From NCBI RefSeq assembly GCF_013344685.1, contig NZ_CP050137.1, positions 1,926,001 to 1,990,000 on the forward strand: a DNA stretch of 64,000 nucleotides, read 5' to 3'. Position numbers and translations under genes: made by a program. Source of the stretch: Sphingomonas sp. CL5.1 (GTDB lineage Bacteria > Pseudomonadota > Alphaproteobacteria > Sphingomonadales > Sphingomonadaceae). The notes below the pieces were generated by a model. That model had not been told where the DNA came from. It ran no database searches and was given only the letters and a program-made list of their open reading frames with translations. Within the stretch, counting starts at the first letter, position 1. Each line of letters starts with the position of its first letter. Below, in pieces: positions 54,554-63,787 of the stretch.

Positions 54554-55468
54554 TTGCGCGACGAGAATCCCGGCCGCTCAGGCTTTGACGTGTCCGTGCT
54601 CGGCCTCGGCGCCATGGGAACGATCATGGCGCAGGCGTTTCTCCGCCAAGGCAAGCGCGTCGCGATATGGAACCGATCCGCCGACAAGGCCGAGACGCTC
54701 GTTGCCGCCGGCGCGCATCTTTGCGAATCCGCCGAAGCCGCGCTCGCGGCAAGCCCGGTCGCGGTTCTCGTGCTGCTCAACGACGAGGCGGTGCGCGCGA
54801 TATTCGACGCGGTTGGCGTGTCCCGCGCGCTCTCCAACTGCACGATCGTCAATTATACGACGAACTCGAAGGAGGAGAGCCTGGCGCTTCATGCGCGCGT
54901 GAACGCGGCGGGCGGGCAATATCTAAAGGGGGTGATCGTCGCGTATCCCCGCAACGTCGGACATCCCCGGAGCTATTGCATCCACACCGGCGACCGCGAC
55001 GCTTTCGAGCGGCATGGCGAATTGCTCAAGATACTGGCCGGGCACACCCTGTTCCTTCCGTGGGACGAGGCTTTCGCTTTTTCGACCACGCTTCACGCGC
55101 AATTGTTCGCGTCGATGGTCGTCTTCTATGAAGCGGTTGGGGCGAGCCATCATTTCGGCATGAGCATTCCGGAGACGGCGCGGCGGGTATTGGACGCCTC
55201 GCGCTTCTTCATCTCCGATGCCCTCGAAGACGCGGTGCGCCGGTTCGAGAGCGGGAATTTCGCGGGCGATCAGGCGCGGCTCGACGTGCACGCGAGCGCG
55301 TTCGAATATCTGGCTGAGGCGATGCAGGCGCGTGGCGCCTCGATCCCGATCTTCGATGCGGTCTGCGATGTGACACGCAGCGCGCAATCCATGGGCTATG
55401 GCGACCAGGACATTTCGGCCGCCGTCAAGACGTTCGCGCCCGAAGCCGCGGTTACGGGCGTTCCGTGA
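54554..55468 (+). CDS. NADP-dependent oxidoreductase, imine reductase/hydroxyisobutyrate dehydrogenase-like
   Basis: 304 residues from a TTG at 54554, with GGGAG six bases upstream; GTG codons further up (54515, 54533) are alternatives. The Rossmann motif is LGLGAMGTIMAQAF. The NADP-selecting IWNRSADKAE matches the WNRT/S pattern of imine reductases. The middle (VNYTTNSKEESLALHARV, GGQYLKGVIVAYP, IHTGDRDAFERH) also follows the imine-reductase branch rather than classical 3-hydroxyisobutyrate dehydrogenases. Such enzymes reduce cyclic imines or perform reductive amination. It lies in the P450-ferredoxin operon. Confidence 0.82.
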   Translation: MRDENPGRSGFDVSVLGLGAMGTIMAQAFLRQGKRVAIWNRSADKAETLVAAGAHLCESAEAALAASPVAVLVLLNDEAVRAIFDAVGVSRALSNCTIVNYTTNSKEESLALHARVNAAGGQYLKGVIVAYPRNVGHPRSYCIHTGDRDAFERHGELLKILAGHTLFLPWDEAFAFSTTLHAQLFASMVVFYEAVGASHHFGMSIPETARRVLDASRFFISDALEDAVRRFESGNFAGDQARLDVHASAFEYLAEAMQARGASIPIFDAVCDVTRSAQSMGYGDQDISAAVKTFAPEAAVTGVP

Positions 55469-55491
55469 ATGGCAGTGTTGGGAGACCGGGC

Positions 55492-55824
55492 ATGACCGAG
55501 CTTGCGCAGACGATCAAACTCACCGGCGGCGAGAAGGTCGGGATCGGTCCTTCCGTGCTCAACCGGCTGCTCACGCGCGAGGATCCGGCCGGTATCATGC
55601 TCGGCGTCTCGGAATTCACGCCCGGCGAGGTCGAGGCGGAGGTCAACCTCGACGAGATACTCTACATTCTCGAAGGGGAGATCAACATAGACGGACGCGG
55701 CACGTCCAACCGCCTCGTCGTGGGGGACTGCTTCTGGATGCCCAAGGGCGACAAGGTCATCTTCAGGGCCGGGCAGCCCTGCAAATTGCTTTACATCATC
55801 ATCAAGGACAGCCCTGACCGATGA
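55492..55824 (+). CDS. cupin protein, EutQ-like
   Basis: 110 residues from the ATG at 55492 (GGGAG nine bases upstream). A single cupin barrel is present: EFTPGEVEAEVNLDEILYILEGEINIDGRGTSNRLVVGDCFWMPKG, resembling the C-terminal domain of EutQ from ethanolamine utilisation. The usual metal-binding His residues of cupins are largely replaced (NLDEILYILEG), so metal binding is uncertain. It may bind or isomerise a small amine-derived metabolite. It follows the imine-reductase-like gene by 23 bases. Confidence 0.8.
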   Translation: MTELAQTIKLTGGEKVGIGPSVLNRLLTREDPAGIMLGVSEFTPGEVEAEVNLDEILYILEGEINIDGRGTSNRLVVGDCFWMPKGDKVIFRAGQPCKLLYIIIKDSPDR

Positions 55825-55874
55825 CCGCTGGTTGCCGGGCGGCGCAGCGCATCTAGGGACGGGAAGGGGACACA

Positions 55875-56294
55875 ATGACAGCGGAGTTCGCCCATTTTCA
55901 TTCATTCCGCGTCCGCTTCGCCGAAGTCGATGCGCAGGCGGTCGTCTTCAACTCGCGCTATCTCGAATATGCCGACATCGTGCTTACCGAATTCATGCGC
56001 GCCGCCGACGTGCCGATTTTGGGGCCGGATTCATTCGAGATGCACGTCGTACAGGCCAACGTCCAGTATCGGCAGCCGCTGCGGCTCGACGATGCGGTCG
56101 AAGGGTGGATGCGGATCGATCGGATTGGCCGGTCGAGCATCGCATTCGAGGTCGAATTGCGGCCGGCGGGCACGGCGATGGCGAGCGCGGTGATCGTGCT
56201 GCACTACGTCCATGTCGATCTTGCCACCGGCAAGTCGGCTGAAATTCCCCCGATGATCCGGGCCAGACTCGAAAGCTGTCCGGCCGGCCGATGA
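55875..56294 (+). CDS. acyl-CoA thioesterase (4HBT hot-dog fold)
   Basis: 139 residues. The start FHSFRVRFAEVDAQAVVFNSRYLEYADI carries the catalytic Asp of the 4-hydroxybenzoyl-CoA thioesterase family (RFAEVDAQ...VFNSRY). The rest forms the hot-dog sheet (VEGWMRIDRIGRSSIAFEVEL). It would hydrolyse an acyl-CoA to the free acid. Last gene of the P450-MFS operon on this strand; 50 bases separate it from the cupin gene. Confidence 0.9.
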   Translation: MTAEFAHFHSFRVRFAEVDAQAVVFNSRYLEYADIVLTEFMRAADVPILGPDSFEMHVVQANVQYRQPLRLDDAVEGWMRIDRIGRSSIAFEVELRPAGTAMASAVIVLHYVHVDLATGKSAEIPPMIRARLESCPAGR

Positions 56295-56354
56295 GAAAAT
56301 AGCAGCCCTGCTCGACCGGACCGCGAGGGGCGCCGTCACCGGCAGCTTCGCGCC

Positions 56355-57077
56355 TCAGGTCCCGATTACCTGGAATTCGCCGTCAAACGGCAGCAGCAGC
56401 TGCTGCCCCCGCCGGGCCGCTTCGGTGAGCAGGGGCCGTGGCTCGAGATAGTCGGGCAGCGAGAGGCGGCTATAGGCAATGCAGGCCCGGAAGGCTTCTT
56501 CATGCTCCTCGTCGGCGATCCGGCCGTGCGAACGAACCGACATCGTCCAGATGGCGTCGAGGATCGCCAACCGGATCTGGAACATCCGCTGGCGGTCGCT
56601 CAGATACGGCACATGGAAGATCATGTTGAGGCGGTCATAGCTGTTGGCGGTGATCGCGTCGGCCGTGATCCGGTCGATCGCCTGGGCGTCGACCCCGCCG
56701 GAGCCGCCGTAGAATATCTTCAGCGCCGGCGGACTGCTGTTATAGAATGCGCGCGCCCGGTCGATGTCGATCCGAAAGAGGTCCGGCCAGTTGGTGATCC
56801 GCCTCGCGTCGATCGGGCGGTGATGGACTTCGAGCAATTGGGTGGTGAGGCGCCTGGCGAGCGCCTCGAACGCGGCCTCCTTCGACGGAAAGAAATGATA
56901 GACCGATGGCGGCGGGACATTGGCCTGCTCGGCGATCTGATAAAGGCCGATCTCTTCGGGGCCGTGGCTGGCGAGCAGGATTTCGGTCGCGTCGAGCAAC
57001 GCCGCATGGCGGCGCAGGCCGCGGCCGCGCGACGGCGTGCGTGGCCCCGGGCTTTGCTTGCGCTTCGGTTCCGGCAC
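56355..57077 (-). CDS. TetR-family regulator
   Basis: 240 residues if started at the GTG at 57077; a much longer frame would run into the sulfotransferase gene. The helix-turn-helix is LLDATEILLASHGPEEIGLYQIAEQANVPPPSVYHFFPSKEAAF. The ligand domain is helical and unassigned. A basic N-terminal stretch (PKRKQSPGPRTPSRGRGLRR) precedes it. It is convergent with the P450 operon and lies downstream of the sulfotransferase gene on the same strand. Its target may be the TonB/aminotransferase unit. Confidence 0.82.
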   Translation of the reverse strand: MPEPKRKQSPGPRTPSRGRGLRRHAALLDATEILLASHGPEEIGLYQIAEQANVPPPSVYHFFPSKEAAFEALARRLTTQLLEVHHRPIDARRITNWPDLFRIDIDRARAFYNSSPPALKIFYGGSGGVDAQAIDRITADAITANSYDRLNMIFHVPYLSDRQRMFQIRLAILDAIWTMSVRSHGRIADEEHEEAFRACIAYSRLSLPDYLEPRPLLTEAARRGQQLLLPFDGEFQVIGT

Positions 57078-57198
57078 GATAACACCCCCGTCCTGTTCTC
57101 GATCACCGTCAGCGACGCGCGCGTCTTTCCGACGATCTCCCTGTCGATCAGGATAATCGATCTTTATTCGGTTTGCCAAGGCAAGAGCGCGCCACGGC

Positions 57199-58668
57199 TC
57201 AGCCGTGTGCGATGCCAAGCTCGTCGAGCCTGGCGACAAGCGGCGCGAGATGCTGGCGATATCGCCTCCAGATCCCTGACGATGTCGAATAGATGCCGTG
57301 CCTCACCTGCGCCGCGCTCGCCGTCAGCGACGCGCTCCGGTTGCTCGCGATATCGAGCGCCCGGGGCGACCACGCCAGCCCGCAGCGCGACGCGAGCGAC
57401 GGCGCGATCCGGTCCGGTCCGGCCACCAGATCCTCATAGTCGATGAACGTCAGGCGGTCGCCATATAGCGAGACCCAATGCAGCCTCAGCCGTTCATAGG
57501 CGGCGTAATAGCGTGCAAGCTCGTCCAGATCGTAGCTGAACGGATAAGCCGCGGCGAACAGCGTGCGGAACATCGCGAAGCAGCTGTCGATCGGATTGCG
57601 CCGCACCCAGATAATCGGCGCGGTCGGGAACGCTTTCAGGATCGCCCCGACGTAAAGGTAGTTGAACGGAAGCTTTTCGATGATGCTGCCGGTGAACGCG
57701 TCGGGATTAGCGAGCGCTTCATATTCCTTCGCCACAAGACCGGAATCGGCGCGCGCGGCGCGGGCGAAGACATCCCCGCCGGTGGCCGGGGAAGCGCGCA
57801 ACAGCGCTGTCGAGAAATTGTCGGTCTCGTTGTTGGAACGGACATGATCGAGGCCGCCCAGGATTCGTTCGGTCAGCGTGGTGCCCGAGCGGGGAAGGCC
57901 GATGATGAAGATATGCCGGCCGACCGGTGCGGCGGGCGGAGCCGCATCAGCCTCGGGATAGCTCTCCGCGATCCGGCGAAGCTTGGTTTCGTCGTGCGCA
58001 ACGTCGTAATCGAGGTTGCGACGCCGCGCGGCGGCTCCTTGCGCGAACGCCGCGAAGGCGTCGTCATATTCGCCTAGCTCATGCAGTTCCTTGCCGAGCG
58101 CGTAGTGAAGGAACATTGCCTCGCCACCGGCCCCCGCGACGCGGAGCCGCTGGCGCAACTCGTCGACATGGTTGGCGGAGGCGGTCGCGCGCGATATCTC
58201 CGATCGCAGCAGCAAGGCCGGGCGCAGATTGCCGTCGAGCGCGAGCGATCGCGCGCACGCATCGCGCGCGAGATCGAGATGCCCGAGCGCGCGCTCGCTC
58301 GTCGCCAGATTGTACCAGTACGTCGGGTTGCGCGGCGCCAGTTCCACCGATCGCTGATAGAAACGCCTCGACAATTCGTGGCGATCGAGCTGGCGGGCGA
58401 AGAAAGCCAGCGCGTCGGCGGCCTCCGCGTCGGTCAATGGCAGGGTACATGCCGCGTCGAGCGCGCTCGCGGCTTCGGCCCGCTTGCCGCGCGCGATCAA
58501 TGCTTCGAGTTGCAGCGCGTGGGCGGGGCCGACGGCCGATGCGCGAGCGGCGACCGCGGACAACAGGGAGAGCGCCGGTTCCGTTCTGCCGGCGCGCAGC
58601 AATCGAACCGCCTCGAGCAACCGCGGATCGGGCTGGGTGCTGCGTTCCCGAATGTCGTGCGACGCCAT
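57199..58668 (-). CDS. TPR-sulfotransferase
   Basis: 489 residues from the ATG at 58668 (an ATG at 58692 is possible). Residues 10-230 are tetratricopeptide repeats (RSVELAPRNPTYWYNLATSERALGH, FLHYALGKELHELGEYDDAFAAF). Residues 240-489 are a PAPS-dependent sulfotransferase, with the 5'-phosphosulfate loop HIFIIGLPRSGTTLTERIL and the 3'-phosphate motif VRRNPIDSCFAMFR. It transfers sulfate to a hydroxyl or amine acceptor. The acceptor is unknown; a hydroxylated P450 product is one possibility. Confidence 0.92.
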   Translation of the reverse strand: MASHDIRERSTQPDPRLLEAVRLLRAGRTEPALSLLSAVAARASAVGPAHALQLEALIARGKRAEAASALDAACTLPLTDAEAADALAFFARQLDRHELSRRFYQRSVELAPRNPTYWYNLATSERALGHLDLARDACARSLALDGNLRPALLLRSEISRATASANHVDELRQRLRVAGAGGEAMFLHYALGKELHELGEYDDAFAAFAQGAAARRRNLDYDVAHDETKLRRIAESYPEADAAPPAAPVGRHIFIIGLPRSGTTLTERILGGLDHVRSNNETDNFSTALLRASPATGGDVFARAARADSGLVAKEYEALANPDAFTGSIIEKLPFNYLYVGAILKAFPTAPIIWVRRNPIDSCFAMFRTLFAAAYPFSYDLDELARYYAAYERLRLHWVSLYGDRLTFIDYEDLVAGPDRIAPSLASRCGLAWSPRALDIASNRSASLTASAAQVRHGIYSTSSGIWRRYRQHLAPLVARLDELGIAHG

Positions 58669-59095
58669 GATGATTGTCTTTCCCAGCCCCATTCGTGCGT
58701 CATCTTCGCGTTCGATCTTTCCCGCCGAAGGCCGGCAAGGAACAAATCCGGTGAAATGCGCGGTGATCCGAGGGGAGGGGATGTCAACCTTCCACGCCGA
58801 AATTGTCAACTCAAATCGGCATTTCGTTGCCGATCGCGCAGGAAGAAAATGGCGTGTCGCCGCGCGCACCGCAGGGCGCCGGCGCGCATTTTCGGCGGGA
58901 ATCGTGAGTTCTGCCCCTCATGGGCGCGGCCGGGCGATAAAATCGATTTCTATTGACTTCGGGCCGGCGTTCCTGAAAAATGCGACAATTATCCGGTTAC
59001 GAATCGAAAACAGAATTCGGATCGGCGCAGGTGGCAACAACCGCGGCGGGGGACTGTCCCTCGCATCGCGTCCACATCCGGGGAGGGACGAAGGC
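58669..59095. other. 427-base intergenic region between sulfotransferase and TonB receptor genes
   Basis: I see no gene here. ATCGGC (58815-58820) and GCCGAT (58829-58834) form an inverted repeat with an eight-base spacer, a candidate TetR site. TTGACT at 58953-58958 could be a -35 for the TonB gene, but only AAAAAT lies 17 bases downstream. GGGGAGGG near 59081 is part of the TonB ribosome-binding region. Confidence 0.5.
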
Positions 59096-61585
59096 ATGAG
59101 GCAAATGCGAAAATTGACGGTTTACCGGCTTCTCGGGGCGACCATGCTGAGCGGGTCGGCGGTCGTCGCGGCGGCGCCGGCATCGGCCCAGGAAGTGGCT
59201 CAGGCTAGCGCCGCCCCGGCTGCTGCGACGGCGGCGCAATCGGAGGCGCCGCAACCCGAGCGTGGTGACATCGTGGTCACGGCCAACCGGCGCGGCGAAG
59301 ACGTCAGCAAGATCCCGTACAATATCACGGCGGTCAGTTCCGAGCAGGTGCAGCGTACCGGCGCGACATCGATCGAGGATCTGTCGCGGCAGATCCCCAA
59401 TCTTGTCGTGACGTCGAGCGGCAACCAGTTCCTCGGCGCGCAGCGCCAGATCATGCGCGGGCTCAACGCGTCGAACTCCAGCCGTCTCGGCGTGACGCTC
59501 GAGCAAAATTCAGTTTCGACCTATCTCGGCAACGCGCCCTACGCCAACTTCTTCCAGGTCGAGGATATCGAGCGCGTGGAAGTGCTGCGCGGCCCGCAGG
59601 GGACGCTCTACGGCGCCGGATCGCTCGGCGGGGCGATCCGCCTGATCCCGACCGCGCCGAAACTGGGCAAGTTCGAGGGTCAGGTCCAGGCGACGGGTGG
59701 TCTCATCCAGCATTCCACCGACAAGGATTATAGCGGCAGCGCCATCGTCAATATTCCGATCGGCAGCACCTTCGCGATCCGCGCCAGCGTGTCGCATGAA
59801 TATGACGGCGGCTATATCGACCAGCTCGGCATCTTCCGGCGGCAGGGCGATCCCGTTCGCGGCGTGCCTGTCCTGACGGACCCGTCCTCGCCGACGACCA
59901 GCCCGGCGGCGCTCTATAACAAGAAGGATATCAACTGGTCGAAGACCACGGCCGTGCGCGTCGCCGCGCGCTGGAAGCCGACCGACGCCTTCGACGTGAC
60001 GCTCGCGTACAACCGCTCGCGGATCAACGGCTACGGCCCGAACATGGACACGCCGGATTACCATGGCGGGACCGACCCGCTCGCGCCGTCCGTCACCTAT
60101 CCTGCCACGGGTGATTACGAAGTCGTCATGCGCGCCCTCCAGCCATTTGTGCGCAAGTCCGACATGATCACGCTCGACGCCAGCTACGATGTCGGCTTCG
60201 CCACGGTCTCATCCACATCGAGCTGGTTCCGCACGCGTGGCGAGACTTATTATGACGGAACCTGGGGAACGCTGGGGCTTCCGCCGGGCTATTTGCCTTA
60301 TTACACCGGAACCCCGGCCTATCCCCAGTTCACCAGTCTCCAGCGGTTCGACGATCGCAGCAATGTCTTCACGCAGGAAGTGCGGGTCGTCTCGAATGGC
60401 GGCGGGCCGATCGACTATATCTTCGGCGGTTTCTACCAGAGGGAGCGGAGCTTCTCGCAGTGGGTCTCGTTCGATCCCGGCCAGACCGCCTACAATGCGC
60501 TGCCCGGTGTCATCCCGGGCGGGCCGACGCTGCCCAACGATCAGATCTGGCAGAACTCCGGCGACAACGTGTTCACCGACAAGGCGGTCTTCGGCGAGGT
60601 CACGTGGCATGTGAACGATCGCTGGGACGTCACCGGCGGTATCCGCGTGTTCAAGCAGACATTCGCGCGTAACGCGGAAAATCTCAGCCCCGTCTTCGGT
60701 ATCGACGAGAAGGGCAATAGCAGCGCCAAGTTCAGTTCGCAGAAATTCAAGTTCAATACGCAATATGAGTTCCTGCCGGACCAGCGCGCCTATTTCACCT
60801 TCTCGCAGGGGTTCCGGCGTGGTGGAGCGAACTCCTTCACCCTGACCGGCCCGTTGCGTGAGCCCATCGCGCTGCGCACCTACAAGCCGGACTCGGTCGA
60901 CAATTTCGAACTCGGCGCGAAGGGGCGGCTCCCGCACGGTTTCCGCTATTCGGCGGACGTCTTCCTCGGCAAGTGGCACAATCCCCAGATCGGCGGCTTC
61001 ACCGCGGTCAATTTCTGGCCCGCCGTCTTCAACGCCGCCGAAGCCGAGAGCAAGGGCGTCGAGTTCGAGGTGTCGGGCAAGCTCACGCACGCACTCGATT
61101 TCACGATCGGCTATTCCTACACCGACGCCAAACTCACCAAAAACTTCTGCATCCCGTCCGGCGACGGCAGCGGCCGGCCAAGTCCCGATGGAGACATTGC
61201 GTGCGCCATTTCCGGGACAAAGGGAGATACGCTTCCCTCGGCGCCGAAGCATAGCGGCACTTTTACGCTGAACTACGAACAACCCGTCGGCCGCGGGGAT
61301 GACAAGATCGTTGCGACCCTCAATGGCAATTATAAGAGTTCGACGCAGCAGGTGCTGCCGACCACTGGCGCCCGTAACCCGACCATTCCGTCCTATTGGT
61401 TGTTCAACGGCTATTTGGGCTACGATATCGGGCACGCGACGATCGCTGCTTATGCCCACAATATCTTAGACAAGCGCGTCGTCTATGCGGTGAACACCCG
61501 CATCACGTCATACGCGCCGATCGACCTTTACGACACCGTGGGGCGGCCGCGCGAGGTCGGGCTCGAGCTGACCTTCCGATGGTGA
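59096..61585 (+). CDS. TonB-dependent outer-membrane receptor
   Basis: 829 residues from the ATG at 59096. A signal peptide ends AAPASAQ. An Ala/Gln-rich stretch precedes the TonB-box-like GDIVVTANRRGEDVSK. The plug has ERVEVLRGPQGTLYGAGSLGGAIRLIPTAP. The barrel ends REVGLELTFRW. This is the sphingomonad TonB type used for hydrophobic and aromatic substrates. It precedes the aminotransferase gene with a hairpin between them, so it probably imports the substrate of this cluster. Confidence 0.93.
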   Translation: MRQMRKLTVYRLLGATMLSGSAVVAAAPASAQEVAQASAAPAAATAAQSEAPQPERGDIVVTANRRGEDVSKIPYNITAVSSEQVQRTGATSIEDLSRQIPNLVVTSSGNQFLGAQRQIMRGLNASNSSRLGVTLEQNSVSTYLGNAPYANFFQVEDIERVEVLRGPQGTLYGAGSLGGAIRLIPTAPKLGKFEGQVQATGGLIQHSTDKDYSGSAIVNIPIGSTFAIRASVSHEYDGGYIDQLGIFRRQGDPVRGVPVLTDPSSPTTSPAALYNKKDINWSKTTAVRVAARWKPTDAFDVTLAYNRSRINGYGPNMDTPDYHGGTDPLAPSVTYPATGDYEVVMRALQPFVRKSDMITLDASYDVGFATVSSTSSWFRTRGETYYDGTWGTLGLPPGYLPYYTGTPAYPQFTSLQRFDDRSNVFTQEVRVVSNGGGPIDYIFGGFYQRERSFSQWVSFDPGQTAYNALPGVIPGGPTLPNDQIWQNSGDNVFTDKAVFGEVTWHVNDRWDVTGGIRVFKQTFARNAENLSPVFGIDEKGNSSAKFSSQKFKFNTQYEFLPDQRAYFTFSQGFRRGGANSFTLTGPLREPIALRTYKPDSVDNFELGAKGRLPHGFRYSADVFLGKWHNPQIGGFTAVNFWPAVFNAAEAESKGVEFEVSGKLTHALDFTIGYSYTDAKLTKNFCIPSGDGSGRPSPDGDIACAISGTKGDTLPSAPKHSGTFTLNYEQPVGRGDDKIVATLNGNYKSSTQQVLPTTGARNPTIPSYWLFNGYLGYDIGHATIAAYAHNILDKRVVYAVNTRITSYAPIDLYDTVGRPREVGLELTFRW

Positions 61586-61591
61586 TTGCCG

Positions 61592-61615
61592 GGGCGGAAA
61601 GCGAATTTTCCGCCC
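61592..61615 (+). terminator. hairpin between TonB receptor and aminotransferase genes
   Basis: GGGCGGAAA (61592-61600) pairs with TTTCCGCCC (61607-61615) around GCGAAT, a perfect nine-base-pair stem. It is seven bases after the TonB stop. The downstream T content is low, so it may act as partial terminator or as an mRNA-stabilising structure. Confidence 0.6.
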
Positions 61616-61675
61616 TGCATTTCCGGCGGCCGAGTGGCGGCGATCATCGTCAATCCAAGCAGGGATAGGTGTTTC

Positions 61676-62653
61676 ATGACTGATTTTTCGATGGAAGCCG
61701 TGCTCGGCGCGCACAAGCAGCGTCGGGAACTGCTCGAGAAGAGCGGCAACCTTTATGCGGAGGGCATCGCCTGGATCGGCGGCGAGTATGCGCCACTCCA
61801 TGAGGCGCGCATTCCGATCCTCGACCAGGGATTCCTGCGCAGCGACCTGACCTATGACGTGCCGGCCGTCTGGGACGGGCGGTTCTTCCGGCTCGACGAC
61901 CATCTGGAGCGGCTGGAGGCGAGCTGCGAGAAGATGCGGTTCAAGATGCCGATGGCGCGCGACGCCGTGCGCAAGACGCTCGTCGACATGGTTGCCAGGA
62001 GCGGCATCCGCGATGCCTATGTCGAGCTCATCGTGACGCGCGGTCTGAAATTCATTCGCGAATATCAAAGCTATGAGAACACGCTCTATCTCATGGTCAT
62101 GCCCTATGTCTGGGCGATGCCGCCGGAAGTCCAGATGACCGGCGGCGCGGCCGTCGTCACGCGTACCGTGCGGCGCACGCCGCCGGGCGCGATGGATCCG
62201 ACGATCAAGAACCTGCAATGGGGCGATTTCTGCCGCGGCTGGATGGAGGCGATGGATCGCGGTGCCGTCTATGCGCTTCTTCCCGACGGTGACGGCAACA
62301 TCACCGAAGGTGGTGGCTACAATATCTGCGTGATAAAGAACGGCGCTCTGCGGACGCCATTGCGCGGTGTTCTGGAAGGCGTCACGCGCAAGACGGTGCT
62401 TGAAGTAGCGCGCGCGCGTCAGGTGCGGGCCGAACTCGACTTCGTTCGCGTCGAGGAGCTCTACGAGGCGGACGAGCTGTTCATCTGCACGACGGCAGGC
62501 GGCGTGATGCCGCTCACCCAGCTTGACGGCGCGCCGGTGGGTAACGGCGAGATCGGGCCCATCACGCGACAGATCTGGGAAGACTATTGGGAAGCGCATT
62601 ATGATCCGAAGCTGAGCTTCGCGATCGACTATGCGGATCTGGCGGTCGCCTGA
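61676..62653 (+). CDS. class IV aminotransferase, (R)-amine transaminase-like
   Basis: 325 residues. [37 protein letters not shown]-type [23 protein letters not shown] with the PLP lysine K178, and [11 protein letters not shown] are all present. The pattern, including Y60, V62, Y115 and E117, matches what I recall of fungal (R)-selective amine transaminases such as that of Aspergillus terreus, better than branched-chain or D-amino-acid aminotransferases. It would move an amino group between an amine and a 2-oxoacid. It is convergent with the SDR gene across a terminator. Confidence 0.88.
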   Translation: MTDFSMEAVLGAHKQRRELLEKSGNLYAEGIAWIGGEYAPLHEARIPILDQGFLRSDLTYDVPAVWDGRFFRLDDHLERLEASCEKMRFKMPMARDAVRKTLVDMVARSGIRDAYVELIVTRGLKFIREYQSYENTLYLMVMPYVWAMPPEVQMTGGAAVVTRTVRRTPPGAMDPTIKNLQWGDFCRGWMEAMDRGAVYALLPDGDGNITEGGGYNICVIKNGALRTPLRGVLEGVTRKTVLEVARARQVRAELDFVRVEELYEADELFICTTAGGVMPLTQLDGAPVGNGEIGPITRQIWEDYWEAHYDPKLSFAIDYADLAVA

Positions 62654-62714
62654 ATCGGTCGATGCGGCACGCGGCCCACGCGGCCCATTTTCGCGGCTAC
62701 GAACAAGGGGAGGA

Positions 62715-62738
62715 GCTCCGGCGGTGATCCGCCGGAGC
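62715..62738. terminator. bidirectional terminator between aminotransferase and SDR genes
   Basis: GCTCCGGCGG (62715-62724) pairs perfectly with CCGCCGGAGC (62729-62738) around TGAT. CCCTCCGTCTT follows on the plus strand and pyrimidine-rich TCCTCCCC on the other. It separates the two convergent genes. Confidence 0.8.
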
Positions 62739-62782
62739 CCCTCCGTCTTATGTGCCAGGCGGCACGCCCTTTCCCGCCCGGA

Positions 62783-63571
62783 TCAGGTGGCGAGCGAACC
62801 GCCGTCGACCACAATGACCTGACCGTGGATGAAATCGGCGGCCTCCGAGGCGAGGAACACGACCGCGCCGCCGATGTCGCGAGGTTGACCGATCCGGCCG
62901 CAGGGGATGCGGTCCCTGGCATAGGCCATGCCGGCTTCGCTTCCCCACAGATTGTTGGTCATGTCGGTCTGGATGAGGCCCGGCGCGACGCAATTGACGC
63001 GCACGCCCTGCTTGCCGAGTTCGAGCGCCATCGTCCGCGTCAGGCCGAGGACGCCGTGCTTCGCGGGCGTATAGGCGCCAGCCTCAGCCACCGCGACCTG
63101 ACTCAGCACCGATGCGATGTTGACGATCGATCCGCCGCCGTTGGCGACGAAATGCCTGGCTGCCTGCTGCGACAGGCGCATCGGCACTTCGAGGTCGAAG
63201 CGGATCACGCGACGCCACGTCTCGAGATCGTAGTCGATCATCGGCCCGTCCGCATCGATCCCGGCATTGTTGACCAGGATGTCGAGCTTGCCGGCCAAGG
63301 CGACGGTATCGGATATCAGGGTATCGACGGCATCGTCGTCGAACAGGTCGCAGACGACAAGGTCGCCTTCGGTGCCGACCTTTCTCGTGGCCGCGACAAC
63401 GTCTTCGGCATTGGACCTGTCGCGCCCCGAGACGATCACCTTCGCGCCGGCGGCGGCCATCGCCAGGACGATCCCGCGGCCGATGCCGCGCGTGCCGCCG
63501 GTAACCAGCGCCACCTTGCCCGCGAGATCGAGCCGGGCGGGCGCATATTGGATTTCGCTGTCGACGGACAT
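62783..63571 (-). CDS. short-chain dehydrogenase/reductase (SDR)
   Basis: 262 residues from the ATG at 63571 (AAAGGAA eight bases upstream). The NAD(P) motif is VTGGTRGIGRGI. NNAG appears in DILVNNAGID, and the catalytic Ser, Tyr and Lys are in IASVLSQVAVAEAGAYTPAKHG. The C-terminus DFIHGQVIVVDGGSLAT is typical of FabG-like SDRs. It would oxidise an alcohol to a ketone or the reverse, which would complement a transaminase (ketone/amine) and a P450 (alcohol). Substrate unknown. Confidence 0.9.
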   Translation of the reverse strand: MSVDSEIQYAPARLDLAGKVALVTGGTRGIGRGIVLAMAAAGAKVIVSGRDRSNAEDVVAATRKVGTEGDLVVCDLFDDDAVDTLISDTVALAGKLDILVNNAGIDADGPMIDYDLETWRRVIRFDLEVPMRLSQQAARHFVANGGGSIVNIASVLSQVAVAEAGAYTPAKHGVLGLTRTMALELGKQGVRVNCVAPGLIQTDMTNNLWGSEAGMAYARDRIPCGRIGQPRDIGGAVVFLASEAADFIHGQVIVVDGGSLAT

Positions 63572-63787
63572 CAAGACGGTTCCTTTCCTGACGGATGACG
63601 CCCCCTGCTCCGGGGGGCTATTCTGGCCAGCGTAACTTGGCTCAGAAACCAGATAATAATCAACTCAATATGTCGATGATAGCCGAAAAACGCTCGAATT
63701 GTCCGCCATCGCGCCGAATTAACTCGACATCTATCGTGTTTTGATTAGGCTCGGGTTCCTTGGGGCCGCGAACGTGGAGCGGGCGAG

